NCBI GenBank assembly: GCA_030745955.1
Contig: JASLNQ010000127.1
Location: 1-6,599 of the forward strand
DNA from: Dehalococcoidia bacterium
GTDB taxonomy: Bacteria > Chloroflexota > Dehalococcoidia > UBA1151 > UBA1328
Length of the DNA stretch: 6,599 nt
Reading direction: 5' to 3'
Below, one piece after another: positions 1-5,769 of this stretch (within the stretch, counting starts at the first letter, position 1; the number at the start of each line of letters is the position of its first letter). The notes beneath the pieces are model-generated. The model made no database searches. It was not told where the DNA came from and worked only from the letters and a program-made list of their open reading frames with translations. A program made the translations under genes and the position numbers.

Positions 1-2
1 CG

Positions 3-482
3 CAGAACTTGCGGAGTTGCCGGGCATACCACGTGTTGAGCCGCCTGCCATTCTTGGTCCAAGGAATGATGCCGCCAGTTCCGATTCCTTTGGTTGGATC
101 GGGAATCACAAGCGTCTCATCGAAGGTGAAACAGCGTGAAGCCCTGACGATTCACCCGGACGACGCGGCGGCCCGCGGAATTGGCGATGGCGACGTGCTG
201 CGGGTGTTCAACGGTCGTGGCGAGTGCCTGGCCGGGGCCAGGGTCAGCGAGGTGGTGCGTCCCGGTGTCATCGTGCTGCCAACGGGGGCCTGGTACGACC
301 CGGAGAGTCCTGGTGGCATCGACCGCCATGGCAATCCGAATGTACTCACACTCGACAGGGGAACGTCGCGACTGGCCCAGGGCTCGATCGCCCACTCCGC
401 ACTCGTCGAGGTCGAGCGATTCGAAGGCGAGCCACCGGCAGTGGCGGTGTTTGAGCCGCCGGGAATGAGCGACGGGCGGTGA
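3..482 (+). CDS. C-terminal part of a BisC/TorZ-like molybdopterin oxidoreductase (partial)
   Basis: This is the 3' end of a DMSO-reductase-family molybdoenzyme, of the type that reduces biotin, methionine, DMSO or TMAO sulfoxides/N-oxides with a bis-MGD molybdenum cofactor. The reading frame is open at the left edge and stops with TGA at 480-482. From about base 117 the translation fits the molydopterin-dinucleotide-binding domain: SSKVKQREALTIHPDDAAAR, then GDGDVLRVFNGRGECLAG, RPGVIVLPTGAWYDP, HGNPNVLT, GTSRLAQG and ALVEVERFEG. These are hallmarks of the BisC/TorA/TorZ branch; the HGNPNVLT/GTSRLAQG block contacts the pterin in known structures. The stretch before base 117 does not show the HLLSxQPxTRLHSQ-type block expected just upstream, so a frameshift, a truncation or an unusual subfamily is possible. 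An in-frame TTG at 9 is not a credible start. Substrate cannot be told from this fragment. Family assignment is confident; intactness is not. Confidence 0.8.
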   Translation, partial: QNLRSCRAYHVLSRLPFLVQGMMPPVPIPLVGSGITSVSSKVKQREALTIHPDDAAARGIGDGDVLRVFNGRGECLAGARVSEVVRPGVIVLPTGAWYDPESPGGIDRHGNPNVLTLDRGTSRLAQGSIAHSALVEVERFEGEPPAVAVFEPPGMSDGR

Positions 483-550
483 ACTTCGCCACCGGGTAAG
501 CCTGCACCACAACCGTTTCGCAATCGGATAGTCTCTGCTGTCGGCAAAGA

Positions 551-555
551 AGGAG
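551..555 (+). promoter_or_regulatory. Strong Shine-Dalgarno fixing a TTG start
   Basis: AGGAG lies 6 bases before the TTG codon at 562-564. It supports the non-ATG start of the NIPSNAP-like gene. The resulting N-terminus (MTVAHLRTYTIKPGKM) matches the usual beginning of that family, where the first beta strand carries the R-x-Y motif. Confidence 0.75.
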
Positions 556-561
556 ATTTAA

Positions 562-870
562 TTGACAGTTGCACACCTGCGGACCTACACCATCAAACCG
601 GGAAAGATGGACAGCTGGGCGAAGTTCCTGCTCGGTGAAGGCGGACTGGTGATGGCCGAGTGCGGAATGAAGGTTGAGAGTGCCTGGATCAACCGGGAGC
701 TAAACCAGTTCATCTGGATCCGTTCGTACGGCGATTCGACCGAAAACATCGAGAAGTGCGAAACGGCGTTTGCGAATCACGAGTGGCGGAAGGCGGCCGG
801 TGAGTTCCTCCGGGCACACGTCGAGCACCGCGAGATCGTGTTGATCGAATCGGTCGGTGGGTCCAGTTAA
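562..870 (+). CDS. NIPSNAP-family / dimeric alpha-beta barrel protein
   Basis: This is a complete 102-residue protein with TTG start and TAA stop. It begins HLRTYTIKPGKMDSWAKFL, followed by a central IWIRSYGDS and a C-terminal HREIVLIESV. The arrangement (strand with R-x-Y-x-I-K-P-G, a helix around W18, strand with F/W-I-R-S-Y, a helix with W-R-K-A, a last strand) is that of NIPSNAP proteins and related ferredoxin-like dimeric alpha-beta barrels. Its length is normal for a single-domain bacterial member. NIPSNAP-type proteins have no settled general enzymatic function; bacterial ones often sit in catabolic clusters. It follows the molybdoenzyme by 79 bases and precedes the phosphotransferase by 82 bases on the same strand, so co-transcription is possible but unproven. 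No signal peptide or membrane segment is visible, so it is probably cytoplasmic. Confidence 0.78.
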   Translation: MTVAHLRTYTIKPGKMDSWAKFLLGEGGLVMAECGMKVESAWINRELNQFIWIRSYGDSTENIEKCETAFANHEWRKAAGEFLRAHVEHREIVLIESVGGSS

Positions 871-952
871 TCGCCCGCTTCTGGTCGCCAGCCGCACTTT
901 TACCTCGATACACCCGTAACGGCCGAGTTGGCCGGGAAGCCCCTGACACACA

Positions 953-2056
953 ATGCAGATCCCACGATCACCAGCAGACATCACACCGGCGTGGCTGACG
1001 GCGGCGCTGCGAGATAGCGGTGCCGTCGAATACGGGGCCGTAGAGACCGTCACGGTCACACCCATCGGCGAGGGACAGGGACTCGGTGGGGGTATATACC
1101 GCGTCGCCGTCACATACGGGCACCGCGAAAACGCGGGTCCGACAACGATGGTCGCCAAGCTGGCGCCGGAAGACGACGAAAAGCGCCGGATCATGAACGG
1201 CCTGGGGCTGTTCGAGCGTGAACACCGCTTCTACCGGGAAATTCCCATCTCCTCTGGCGTCAGGATGCCCCATTGCCACTACTCGGGGTTCGACCCGGCC
1301 TCCGGCTGCTTCGTGCTGCTGCTCGAAGACCTTGGCCACCTGCGCAGGGTGGACCAGGCAGACGAATGCAGTCTTGAGGACGCCCAAACTGCCATCCGGG
1401 CGCTCGTTGAGATGCACTCCAAGTGGTGGAACAGCAATGAACTGGACAGGCTGCCCTGGCTGATCGATCCGGGCGACCGGCAGATCGCGGCACACCTGCA
1501 GGAAAGGTACTCCCGGAACATCGAGCCATTTGTCGAGATTGCCGGTGAATACCTTCCCCCCGGCGTCGAGGCGGTCGTCCGCGGGACCGGCCCCAACTTC
1601 GCAAGCGCCATGGTGGGAACCGGTCATGGACCTGTAACCCTCAACCACGGTGATTACCGGCTGGGCAACCTGTTTTTCGACGATGCCGATGGGAGCGCAG
1701 GTCCCGTTGTCGCCTTCGACTGGCCAAGTGTTTGCCGACGGCGGGCGCCGGGCGACCTGTCATATTTCCTGGGCGGGTGCTTCAGGACAGCGAAGAGGCG
1801 GCAGCACGAGAGGCAACTGCTTTCCGAATACCACGAAGGCCTCGTGGACCACGGAATAAGCGGCTATTCGTACGACGAATTCCTCACCGACTTCCGGGTC
1901 GGACTGTTCCGGAGCCTGACGAATTTCGTTCCCGGCATCGTGGAAATGGGGACAAGGGTCATGTCGAGCGAACAGGGTCGTGAGCGGGTGGCGGCCATGT
2001 GTGAGAGGTTCGAGACGCTGGTCGACTGGGACTGCCTGGGAGCGATATCGAAGTAG
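953..2056 (+). CDS. Aminoglycoside-phosphotransferase/ecdysteroid-kinase-like small-molecule kinase
   Basis: This complete 367-residue protein has the protein-kinase-like fold of the APH/CHK (EcKinase-like) families, which phosphorylate hydroxyl groups on small molecules with ATP. Visible landmarks in order: a Gly-rich segment GEGQGLGGGIYR (39-50) as nucleotide loop; VAKLAP with Lys69 as the expected ATP-contacting lysine; FEREHRFYRE (87-96) with the helix-C Glu; the hinge-like LLLEDLG (122-128); the catalytic loop NHGDYRLGNLFFD (231-243) with Asp234 as base and Asn239 as metal ligand; and AFDWPSV (254-260) with Asp256 in the DFG position. All catalytic residues appear intact. The ATG at 953 is chosen because it gives the usual N-terminal segment (a domain-opening ITPAWLTAALR), although the Shine-Dalgarno before it is weak. 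The acceptor is unknown. No real sign of antibiotic resistance: members of this group are mostly of undefined substrate. Confidence 0.85.
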   Translation: MQIPRSPADITPAWLTAALRDSGAVEYGAVETVTVTPIGEGQGLGGGIYRVAVTYGHRENAGPTTMVAKLAPEDDEKRRIMNGLGLFEREHRFYREIPISSGVRMPHCHYSGFDPASGCFVLLLEDLGHLRRVDQADECSLEDAQTAIRALVEMHSKWWNSNELDRLPWLIDPGDRQIAAHLQERYSRNIEPFVEIAGEYLPPGVEAVVRGTGPNFASAMVGTGHGPVTLNHGDYRLGNLFFDDADGSAGPVVAFDWPSVCRRRAPGDLSYFLGGCFRTAKRRQHERQLLSEYHEGLVDHGISGYSYDEFLTDFRVGLFRSLTNFVPGIVEMGTRVMSSEQGRERVAAMCERFETLVDWDCLGAISK

Positions 2057-2145
2057 CCCTGTTCGGTGGGTGTAGCCCGCCGCGCGCATCCCGCCGCCCG
2101 CAACCCGTCGTCCGCAACGCGGCCTTCCCCTGCCCGTCCAGCTCT
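2057..2145. other. Convergent intergenic gap
   Basis: This 89-base gap lies between two genes that converge, so termination in both directions would be expected here. No hairpin followed by a T run was found on either strand. Its main content is a very C/G-rich, three-copy imperfect repeat, described separately. Confidence 0.6.
2076..2117. repeat. Three imperfect tandem copies of a 14-bp unit
   Basis: Three adjacent units start at 2076, 2090 and 2104: CCCGCCGCGCGCAT, CCCGCCGCCCGCAA and CCCGTCGTCCGCAA. Neighbouring copies differ at 2 of 14 positions. It lies entirely in the convergent gap after the phosphotransferase stop codon. No function can be assigned. It may be a small minisatellite made by slippage. 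Confidence 0.65.
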
Positions 2146-3127
2146 TCACATCGTGATGACGATCTTCCCCTTGACGTGGCCTTCGCCGAAGTAGCGGAAC
2201 GCCTCGGCCGTCTCGCTCAGCGGGTAGGTTTTGTCGATCACCGGCCTGACCTTGCCGGCCTCGATCAGCTCCAGCATGTAGTCCACGCGCTCGTTGGTTT
2301 TCGCGGTCACGTCGCTGATTTTTTTCTTTCCGGAGCGGCCAATCAGGTGTCCAAAGAACGCGGTTTGGAAGAACCGGCGCTGGGAGCCACCGATCACGCC
2401 GTAGGCCCCGCCGGGACTCACGGCACGGGCGTATGCGAATGTCGAGCGGGAAGCCGCCACATCGATTATCAGGTCGTATTGCTGCCCGTTCTTTGTGAAA
2501 TCTTGTTCTGCGTAATCGATGACATGGTCTGCACCGATCGAGCGCAGCATGTCGAGCTTCTCGGCGCTGTCCACGGCTGTCACTTCGGCCCCGTGCATCT
2601 TTGCGATCTGCACGAAAAGCGTGCCCACGCCGCCGCCCGCGCCGTTCATCAGGACCTTTTGCCCGGGCTGAATCTCCCCGTTGTGGCGACTGGCCTCCAG
2701 GGCGAGGGCCGACACCTGCGGCAGGGCTGCTGCTTCCTCGAACGTGATGCTGGCCGGCTTTATGGTCATCGAGCTCTCACGCGCGGTCGCATACTCGGCA
2801 AAACCGCCCCAGCCAAGCGACACGAAGCGCCAGCTCTTCTCCCCGAATACCTCGTCGCCCGGCTTGAGTCGCTCGACTTTGCTGCCGACGGCTTCAACAA
2901 CACCCGCGATGTCGGCGCCCAGGACCTTGTGCCGCGGCCTGAAGAAACCACCCCCCCCATCAGGCGGGCCATGAACGGCGAGCCCCTCAGCAGGTCCCAG
3001 TCCCACGAGTTGATCGACGCAGCATGGACCTTGACCAGGACTTCGTCGTCGCGGGGGTTGGCTTTTCGACTTCTTCCAGCATCAGCTGATCGGACATGCC
3101 GAACCTGTGGTAGACGATCGCTTTCAC
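2146..3127 (-). pseudogene. MDR-family NAD(P)-dependent alcohol dehydrogenase/quinone reductase, two frameshifts
   Basis: The gene encodes a zinc-less medium-chain reductase of the quinone-oxidoreductase type, which would reduce quinones, enones or related carbonyls with NAD(P)H in the cytoplasm. The product is spread over three frames. Segment 1 runs from GTG at 3127 (VKAIVYHRFGMSDQLMLEE), with GAGG 8 bases upstream. Segment 2 carries DDEVLVKVHAASINSWDWD. Segment 3 carries HKVLGADIAGVVEAVG, the nucleotide-binding GAGGGVG (about 162-168 of the rebuilt chain) and the end VKGKIVITM, stopping TGA at 2146-2148. The first break is at a five-base G run (3053-3057, + strand) and needs one more base. 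The second is at an eight-base C run (2951-2958, + strand) and needs one more or two fewer. The repaired protein would be about 326 residues, the family's normal length, with no other visible defect. Without repair, segment 1 ends after 46 codons. It could be a true pseudogene or a homopolymer sequencing error. Confidence 0.85.
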
Positions 3128-3287
3128 TTTTATATCCTCGAACGTTTGGGAGGGCCAGCCACCCCTGGACTCGACCGGTTGCGCAAGATGATTCCGAGTA
3201 TCCGTTCACCAACCGCCCAGTCCATGATGCGCCCGTGAGAATCGCGGCGGGATCAAGGGGCGGACCGGGGGAGGTCGAGTGCTCCGC
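3128..3287. other. Gap between the lipoprotein and MDR genes
   Basis: This 160-base stretch separates two minus-strand genes. Apart from the GAGG ribosome binding site for the MDR gene (at 3136-3139 on the + strand coordinates), nothing firm is seen: no hairpin with a T run and no well-spaced -35/-10 pair on the minus strand. Whether the two genes share a transcript cannot be decided from the sequence. Confidence 0.45.
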
Positions 3288-4682
3288 TCAGTCCTGGCCT
3301 GGTACCGCCACCAGCTTGTCGAGCGAGTCCCTGATCTCGGTATCCGGCCAGAACAGCGCCACTGCGAACCAGAAGTGGTTCCCGTGGACAACCTGCGCCA
3401 GCTGTTCACCTGCAAGGGTGCCCTTCAGCGCCCTTCCACCGAGTGACCAGGTCGTGCCGGTCTCCGTGTCGACCATTCCTGCGGGATCCATCTGGAAGGT
3501 CAGGGTGCGATCGCCGACCACCCTGCTGAACGCAACCGCCGAACCCGCAGTCTGACGGTCACCACTGGAATCGTTGAACGACGAACCCGTGCCGTCGTCA
3601 AACACGGCGACAATGTGCTGCCCGTCGACAACGTCGTTCAGGACCGGATTCTCCGCAAGGAATGCGAAGGGGTACACGGTGGCATTTTCGTCGTTACTGA
3701 GCGTGAGGACGCGTGATGTGACGACCAACCGGCGGTCGACCTCGCCAGGGTATGCGAAGGGATATCGGTCCGAGTTGTCGTAGCCGGCGTATGGCGGCCT
3801 GTCGTACGTGTGCAGGGGTTCGCCCTCGCTGTCGGACAGGCGGTCCAGCACCTCGCCTTCGGGGTGTTCAAGGGCGAATCTCTCCCAGGGGACAATTGCG
3901 GCAGGGATGATCTCGAGTGTCGTCCCGGTAAGCGCAAAATCACCCACGATCGCCTCGCCGGTGATCTGCTGCCACCACGATTCGGTCTGCCGGTCCCACA
4001 TTACGAGATCGCTGTGGCGGAGGTTGCCCGTTGTGCCAAATGTCAGCTCACTCCCACCGACCGTGCGGTCGAACACGATGGCCGTGTTGCACAGCGGACA
4101 GTAGGTCACCGTGACCGGCTGTTCTCCGATCGTGTCGTTCACTATTTCATGCCACATCAGGATCGCCAGCGGGTAGGCCCTGGCATGGCCGCCTACAACC
4201 AGCGAAACAACCGGTTCGTCTGGGCGCATGTACCCGGGGGCGTCAGACACCGAGGAGAATTCAGGCACGTCGACCGGTACGATGCGGTCCTTCGACCGAA
4301 TAGTCTCGATCTCTCCAAGGTGAACGGTCCGGTAGCGAAAATCAGTGCCCCACTGGTATTGAAACACCCAGTCCGACACCAGCGTAGTCTCGTCGTCGTC
4401 CCACTCCCCGGTAAACGGTCCATCAGGTTGCGACGAAGCCGTCTCGGCGGTGGCCGATGGTTCGGGTTCGGGGACTGGAGTCGGGGTTGCCTGTGCCTGC
4501 GGAACTGGCGTGGCTACCGGCGTTGTTGGCGATGCCGTCAGACCCGGTGTGGAGATGGGTTCAGTGGGCACCGCGGATTGAGCGTCGCCGCTGCTGCAGG
4601 CAACCAGCAACACGGTCGCTGAACCGGCGACCGCAAGTGCAAACCGCCCCGTCAACCCTGAGATTCGTTTTTCGACTCGCAC
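3288..4682 (-). CDS. DUF3179 domain lipoprotein
   Basis: This complete 464-residue protein starts at GTG (4682) and is probably exported and lipid-anchored. Residues 1-29 form a lipoprotein signal: basic MRVEKR, a hydrophobic core, and the lipobox LVAC with Cys29 followed by SSGD. Residues 30-85 are a Pro/Thr/Ala/Glu-rich linker of low complexity, typical of a surface tether. The remainder matches DUF3179: VVGGHARAYPLAILMWHEIV (163-181 region), TYCPLCNTAIVFDR (193-206) with a CxxC pair at Cys195/Cys198, GTTGNLRHSDLVMWDRQT (216-233), SWWQQITGEAIVG (235-247) and a C-terminal GNHFWFAVALFWPDT. DUF3179 proteins have no established biochemical role; the conserved CPLC, WHE and H residues suggest metal or redox chemistry, but that is inference. 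It is transcribed divergently from the secreted repeat protein and lies upstream of the MDR gene on the same strand. Confidence 0.9.
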   Translation of the reverse strand: MRVEKRISGLTGRFALAVAGSATVLLVACSSGDAQSAVPTEPISTPGLTASPTTPVATPVPQAQATPTPVPEPEPSATAETASSQPDGPFTGEWDDDETTLVSDWVFQYQWGTDFRYRTVHLGEIETIRSKDRIVPVDVPEFSSVSDAPGYMRPDEPVVSLVVGGHARAYPLAILMWHEIVNDTIGEQPVTVTYCPLCNTAIVFDRTVGGSELTFGTTGNLRHSDLVMWDRQTESWWQQITGEAIVGDFALTGTTLEIIPAAIVPWERFALEHPEGEVLDRLSDSEGEPLHTYDRPPYAGYDNSDRYPFAYPGEVDRRLVVTSRVLTLSNDENATVYPFAFLAENPVLNDVVDGQHIVAVFDDGTGSSFNDSSGDRQTAGSAVAFSRVVGDRTLTFQMDPAGMVDTETGTTWSLGGRALKGTLAGEQLAQVVHGNHFWFAVALFWPDTEIRDSLDKLVAVPGQD

Positions 4683-4975
4683 GTGCCCAGCCCTGCCTAC
4701 ATGGTCGCATTGTCCCTGTTCAACTTGAGATGCGCCCTACCGGCTTGCGGCGCGAGGTGACGCAGCACAGTAGTGAAGAGTGGGAACACGATTCGGCCAA
4801 CCGCTGGCAGCCCCACACTGGCAGATAACCGAAACCGAATTTCCCTCCGGCGCAGCCAGTGGCTGGAAGGCCAGTGGCTCCCGATCGGATCTTCACAATT
4901 GGCTGCTAGACTCCACCTCGATGACCGCAACTCGGTTGTGATCACGTCGGAAGCCGCACTGCGAAAGAGACGCAG
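4683..4975. other. Divergent intergenic region
   Basis: This 293-base stretch lies between two outward-facing genes and should hold promoters for both. The only structured element recognised is a pair of short dyads at 4854-4879, described separately, with an inverted CACTGGC at 4816-4822. No -35/-10 pair with acceptable sequence and spacing stands out on either strand. The short reading frames across it show no family resemblance and are not credible genes. Confidence 0.55.
4854..4879. repeat. Two dyad-symmetric direct repeats, 15 bp apart
   Basis: GCCAGTGGCT occurs at 4855-4864 and again at 4870-4879. Each copy is centred on an odd-length palindrome: AGCCA-G-TGGCT at 4854-4864 is perfect, and the second has GCCA-G-TGGC with one outer mismatch. 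A complementary CACTGGC occurs at 4816-4822. The cluster sits about 100 bases before the start of the secreted repeat protein and about 170 bases before the lipoprotein start, so it may be a binding site for a regulator. No regulator family is recognised. Confidence 0.4.
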
Positions 4976-5584
4976 ATGAAGAAACTGTTTGCACTGCTGG
5001 TGATCGTTGGGGTAGCTATCGGGGGTGTACTGGGGGGAATTTCAGTGGCAAATGCCGATCACGACGGTGGTCGTTCGTCGGCCCTCACCGACCGCATCGC
5101 AGAGATACTCGGGATCGCTCCGGACGAGGTCGCTTCTGCGATAGCGCAGGCACGGAGCGAAGCCCAGGTTGAGCGGATGAAAGCGAAGCTCGCCGAGGCC
5201 GTCGACGCCGGGATCATCACACCCGAGGAATCCGCAGCCATCACCGACTGGTTTGCCGGGAAGCCCGATGCGCTGCACGCAGTCCGGCGCCATGGCCTGA
5301 GGTCGGCGGTGAAAGCCGGTGAGCTTGAGGCCTTTCTTGCCGGTCTTGTCGACCAGGAGATAATCACCGCCACCGAATCGGCAGAGATCTCTACGTGGTT
5401 GAACGCCCGTCCGTCTGCGCTTGAGCAACTCCGGGAATGGCGCATGGAGCAGTTCAAGAACGGCGAGCATCGTTTCCACGGCCGAAAAGGCTGGGGACGC
5501 AGGCACCACGGCTGGGGACGCCACGGCTTCTGCGAGGGCGGCGACAATGCCAATCCCGAAGTGTCGGACGCCAACCCGGCCTAG
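4976..5584 (+). CDS. Secreted protein with two helical repeats and a His/Gly/Arg-rich tail
   Basis: This complete 202-residue protein has ATG at 4976 with a purine-rich GAAAGAGA upstream. Residues 1-27 are a classical signal peptide: MKKL, a hydrophobic core and VANA before Asp28, giving an A-x-A cleavage site. The mature part begins with a helix resembling LGIAPDEVASAIAQAR. Two related repeats follow at about 68-101 and 115-149, with matching cores AGIITPEESAAITDWFAGKP and QEIITATESAEISTWLNARP. The pattern (GIIT-x-E-x-A-x-x-I-x-x-W-x-x-x-(K/R)P) recalls DUF2680-like short helical repeats in extracytoplasmic proteins, but this is only a resemblance. The tail (164-188) is rich in His, Gly, Arg and Trp, including GWGRRHHGWGRHGFCEGG with His177, His178, His183 and Cys186. 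A metal-binding role for the tail is a hypothesis. The function is unknown. A hairpin overlaps the stop codon. Confidence 0.8.
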   Translation: MKKLFALLVIVGVAIGGVLGGISVANADHDGGRSSALTDRIAEILGIAPDEVASAIAQARSEAQVERMKAKLAEAVDAGIITPEESAAITDWFAGKPDALHAVRRHGLRSAVKAGELEAFLAGLVDQEIITATESAEISTWLNARPSALEQLREWRMEQFKNGEHRFHGRKGWGRRHHGWGRHGFCEGGDNANPEVSDANPA

Positions 5585-5623
5585 CAGGCCGCTACCACGG
5601 ACTCCCGGTCCCGGGCCTGCTGG
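5581..5623 (+). terminator. Hairpin overlapping the stop codon, possible terminator
   Basis: AGCAGGCC at 5583-5590 pairs perfectly with GGCCTGCT at 5614-5621. A wobble T-G pair and a C-G pair extend the stem outward to 5581/5623. The left arm overlaps the TAG stop of the repeat-protein gene. The inner loop of 23 bases is C/G-rich. No T run follows, so it is not a textbook intrinsic terminator. It may still stop or protect the transcript. Confidence 0.4.
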
Positions 5624-5700
5624 ATGATTGAGCTGGTTCTCGATCCAGGAGCCGCAGAAAACCCGGCCCAGCACGTAAGCGCCGTCACCGGGCATCGCCC

Positions 5701-5715
5701 TTGGCCGGCGGCCAA
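5701..5715. promoter_or_regulatory. Operator-like inverted repeat before the isomerase gene
   Basis: TTGGCC (5701-5706), GGC (5707-5709) and GGCCAA (5710-5715) form a perfect 6-3-6 dyad. It lies six bases upstream of the TATACT box at 5722-5727, where a repressor could block RNA polymerase. The left arm also reads as a weak -35 element (TTGGCC) with a short 15-base spacer. No regulator is encoded in the window. Confidence 0.45.
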
Positions 5716-5721
5716 CGGGGC

Positions 5722-5727
5722 TATACT
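5722..5727 (+). promoter_or_regulatory. -10-like box TATACT for the isomerase gene
   Basis: TATACT matches five of six positions of the sigma-70 -10 consensus and lies 42 bases before the ATG. The only partner -35 candidate is TTGGCC at 5701-5706, with four of six matches but a 15-base spacer, which is short. It is therefore a plausible but unproven promoter. Confidence 0.4.
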
Positions 5728-5756
5728 CCCTCACCACTGCAACGCATCACAAGCCC

Positions 5757-5763
5757 GAGGAAG
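5757..5763 (+). promoter_or_regulatory. Shine-Dalgarno of the isomerase gene
   Basis: GAGGAAG lies six bases before the ATG at 5770-5772 and supports that start. The ATG is followed by a loose N-terminal extension (MPAAPIKHQPLDPENSN) before the first barrel strand ILYGSTSSLW. Confidence 0.7.
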
Positions 5764-5769
5764 CGCCAT

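Noticed and set aside
527..532. GATAGT as a possible -10 box before the NIPSNAP-like gene
   Set aside because: It matches only four of six consensus bases and no acceptable -35 element lies at 16-18 bases upstream.
920..934. Small hairpin CGGCC-GAGTT-GGCCG between the NIPSNAP and phosphotransferase genes
   Set aside because: The stem has only five pairs and no T run follows, so it is not a supportable terminator. It could equally be chance in GC-rich DNA.
968..1648. A 226-codon open frame on the minus strand
   Set aside because: It is the antisense shadow of the phosphotransferase, whose kinase motifs are clear on the + strand.
562..2056. Idea that the NIPSNAP-like protein and the kinase form a new resistance or defence pair
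   Set aside because: Both belong to broad metabolic families, and the neighbours include no effector, nuclease, toxin or mobile element. Adjacency alone does not support it.
3128..3133. TATAAA on the minus strand just before the MDR start codon
   Set aside because: It would put the transcription start inside or after the start codon and has no -35 partner. The same bases are better explained as the spacer between the ribosome binding site and the GTG.
2176..3555. A 459-codon open frame on the + strand
   Set aside because: It runs antisense across the MDR gene and into the lipoprotein gene. Its translation shows no family resemblance, while the opposite strand encodes recognisable conserved proteins. 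It is a by-product of high GC content.
3810..4622. A 270-codon open frame on the + strand
   Set aside because: It is antisense to the DUF3179 lipoprotein, is Arg-rich and has no recognisable motif.
4938..4945. GTGATCAC palindrome that resembles half of a CRP-type site
   Set aside because: An 8-base palindrome is expected by chance at this scale and the flanks do not extend the symmetry or match the CRP consensus spacing.
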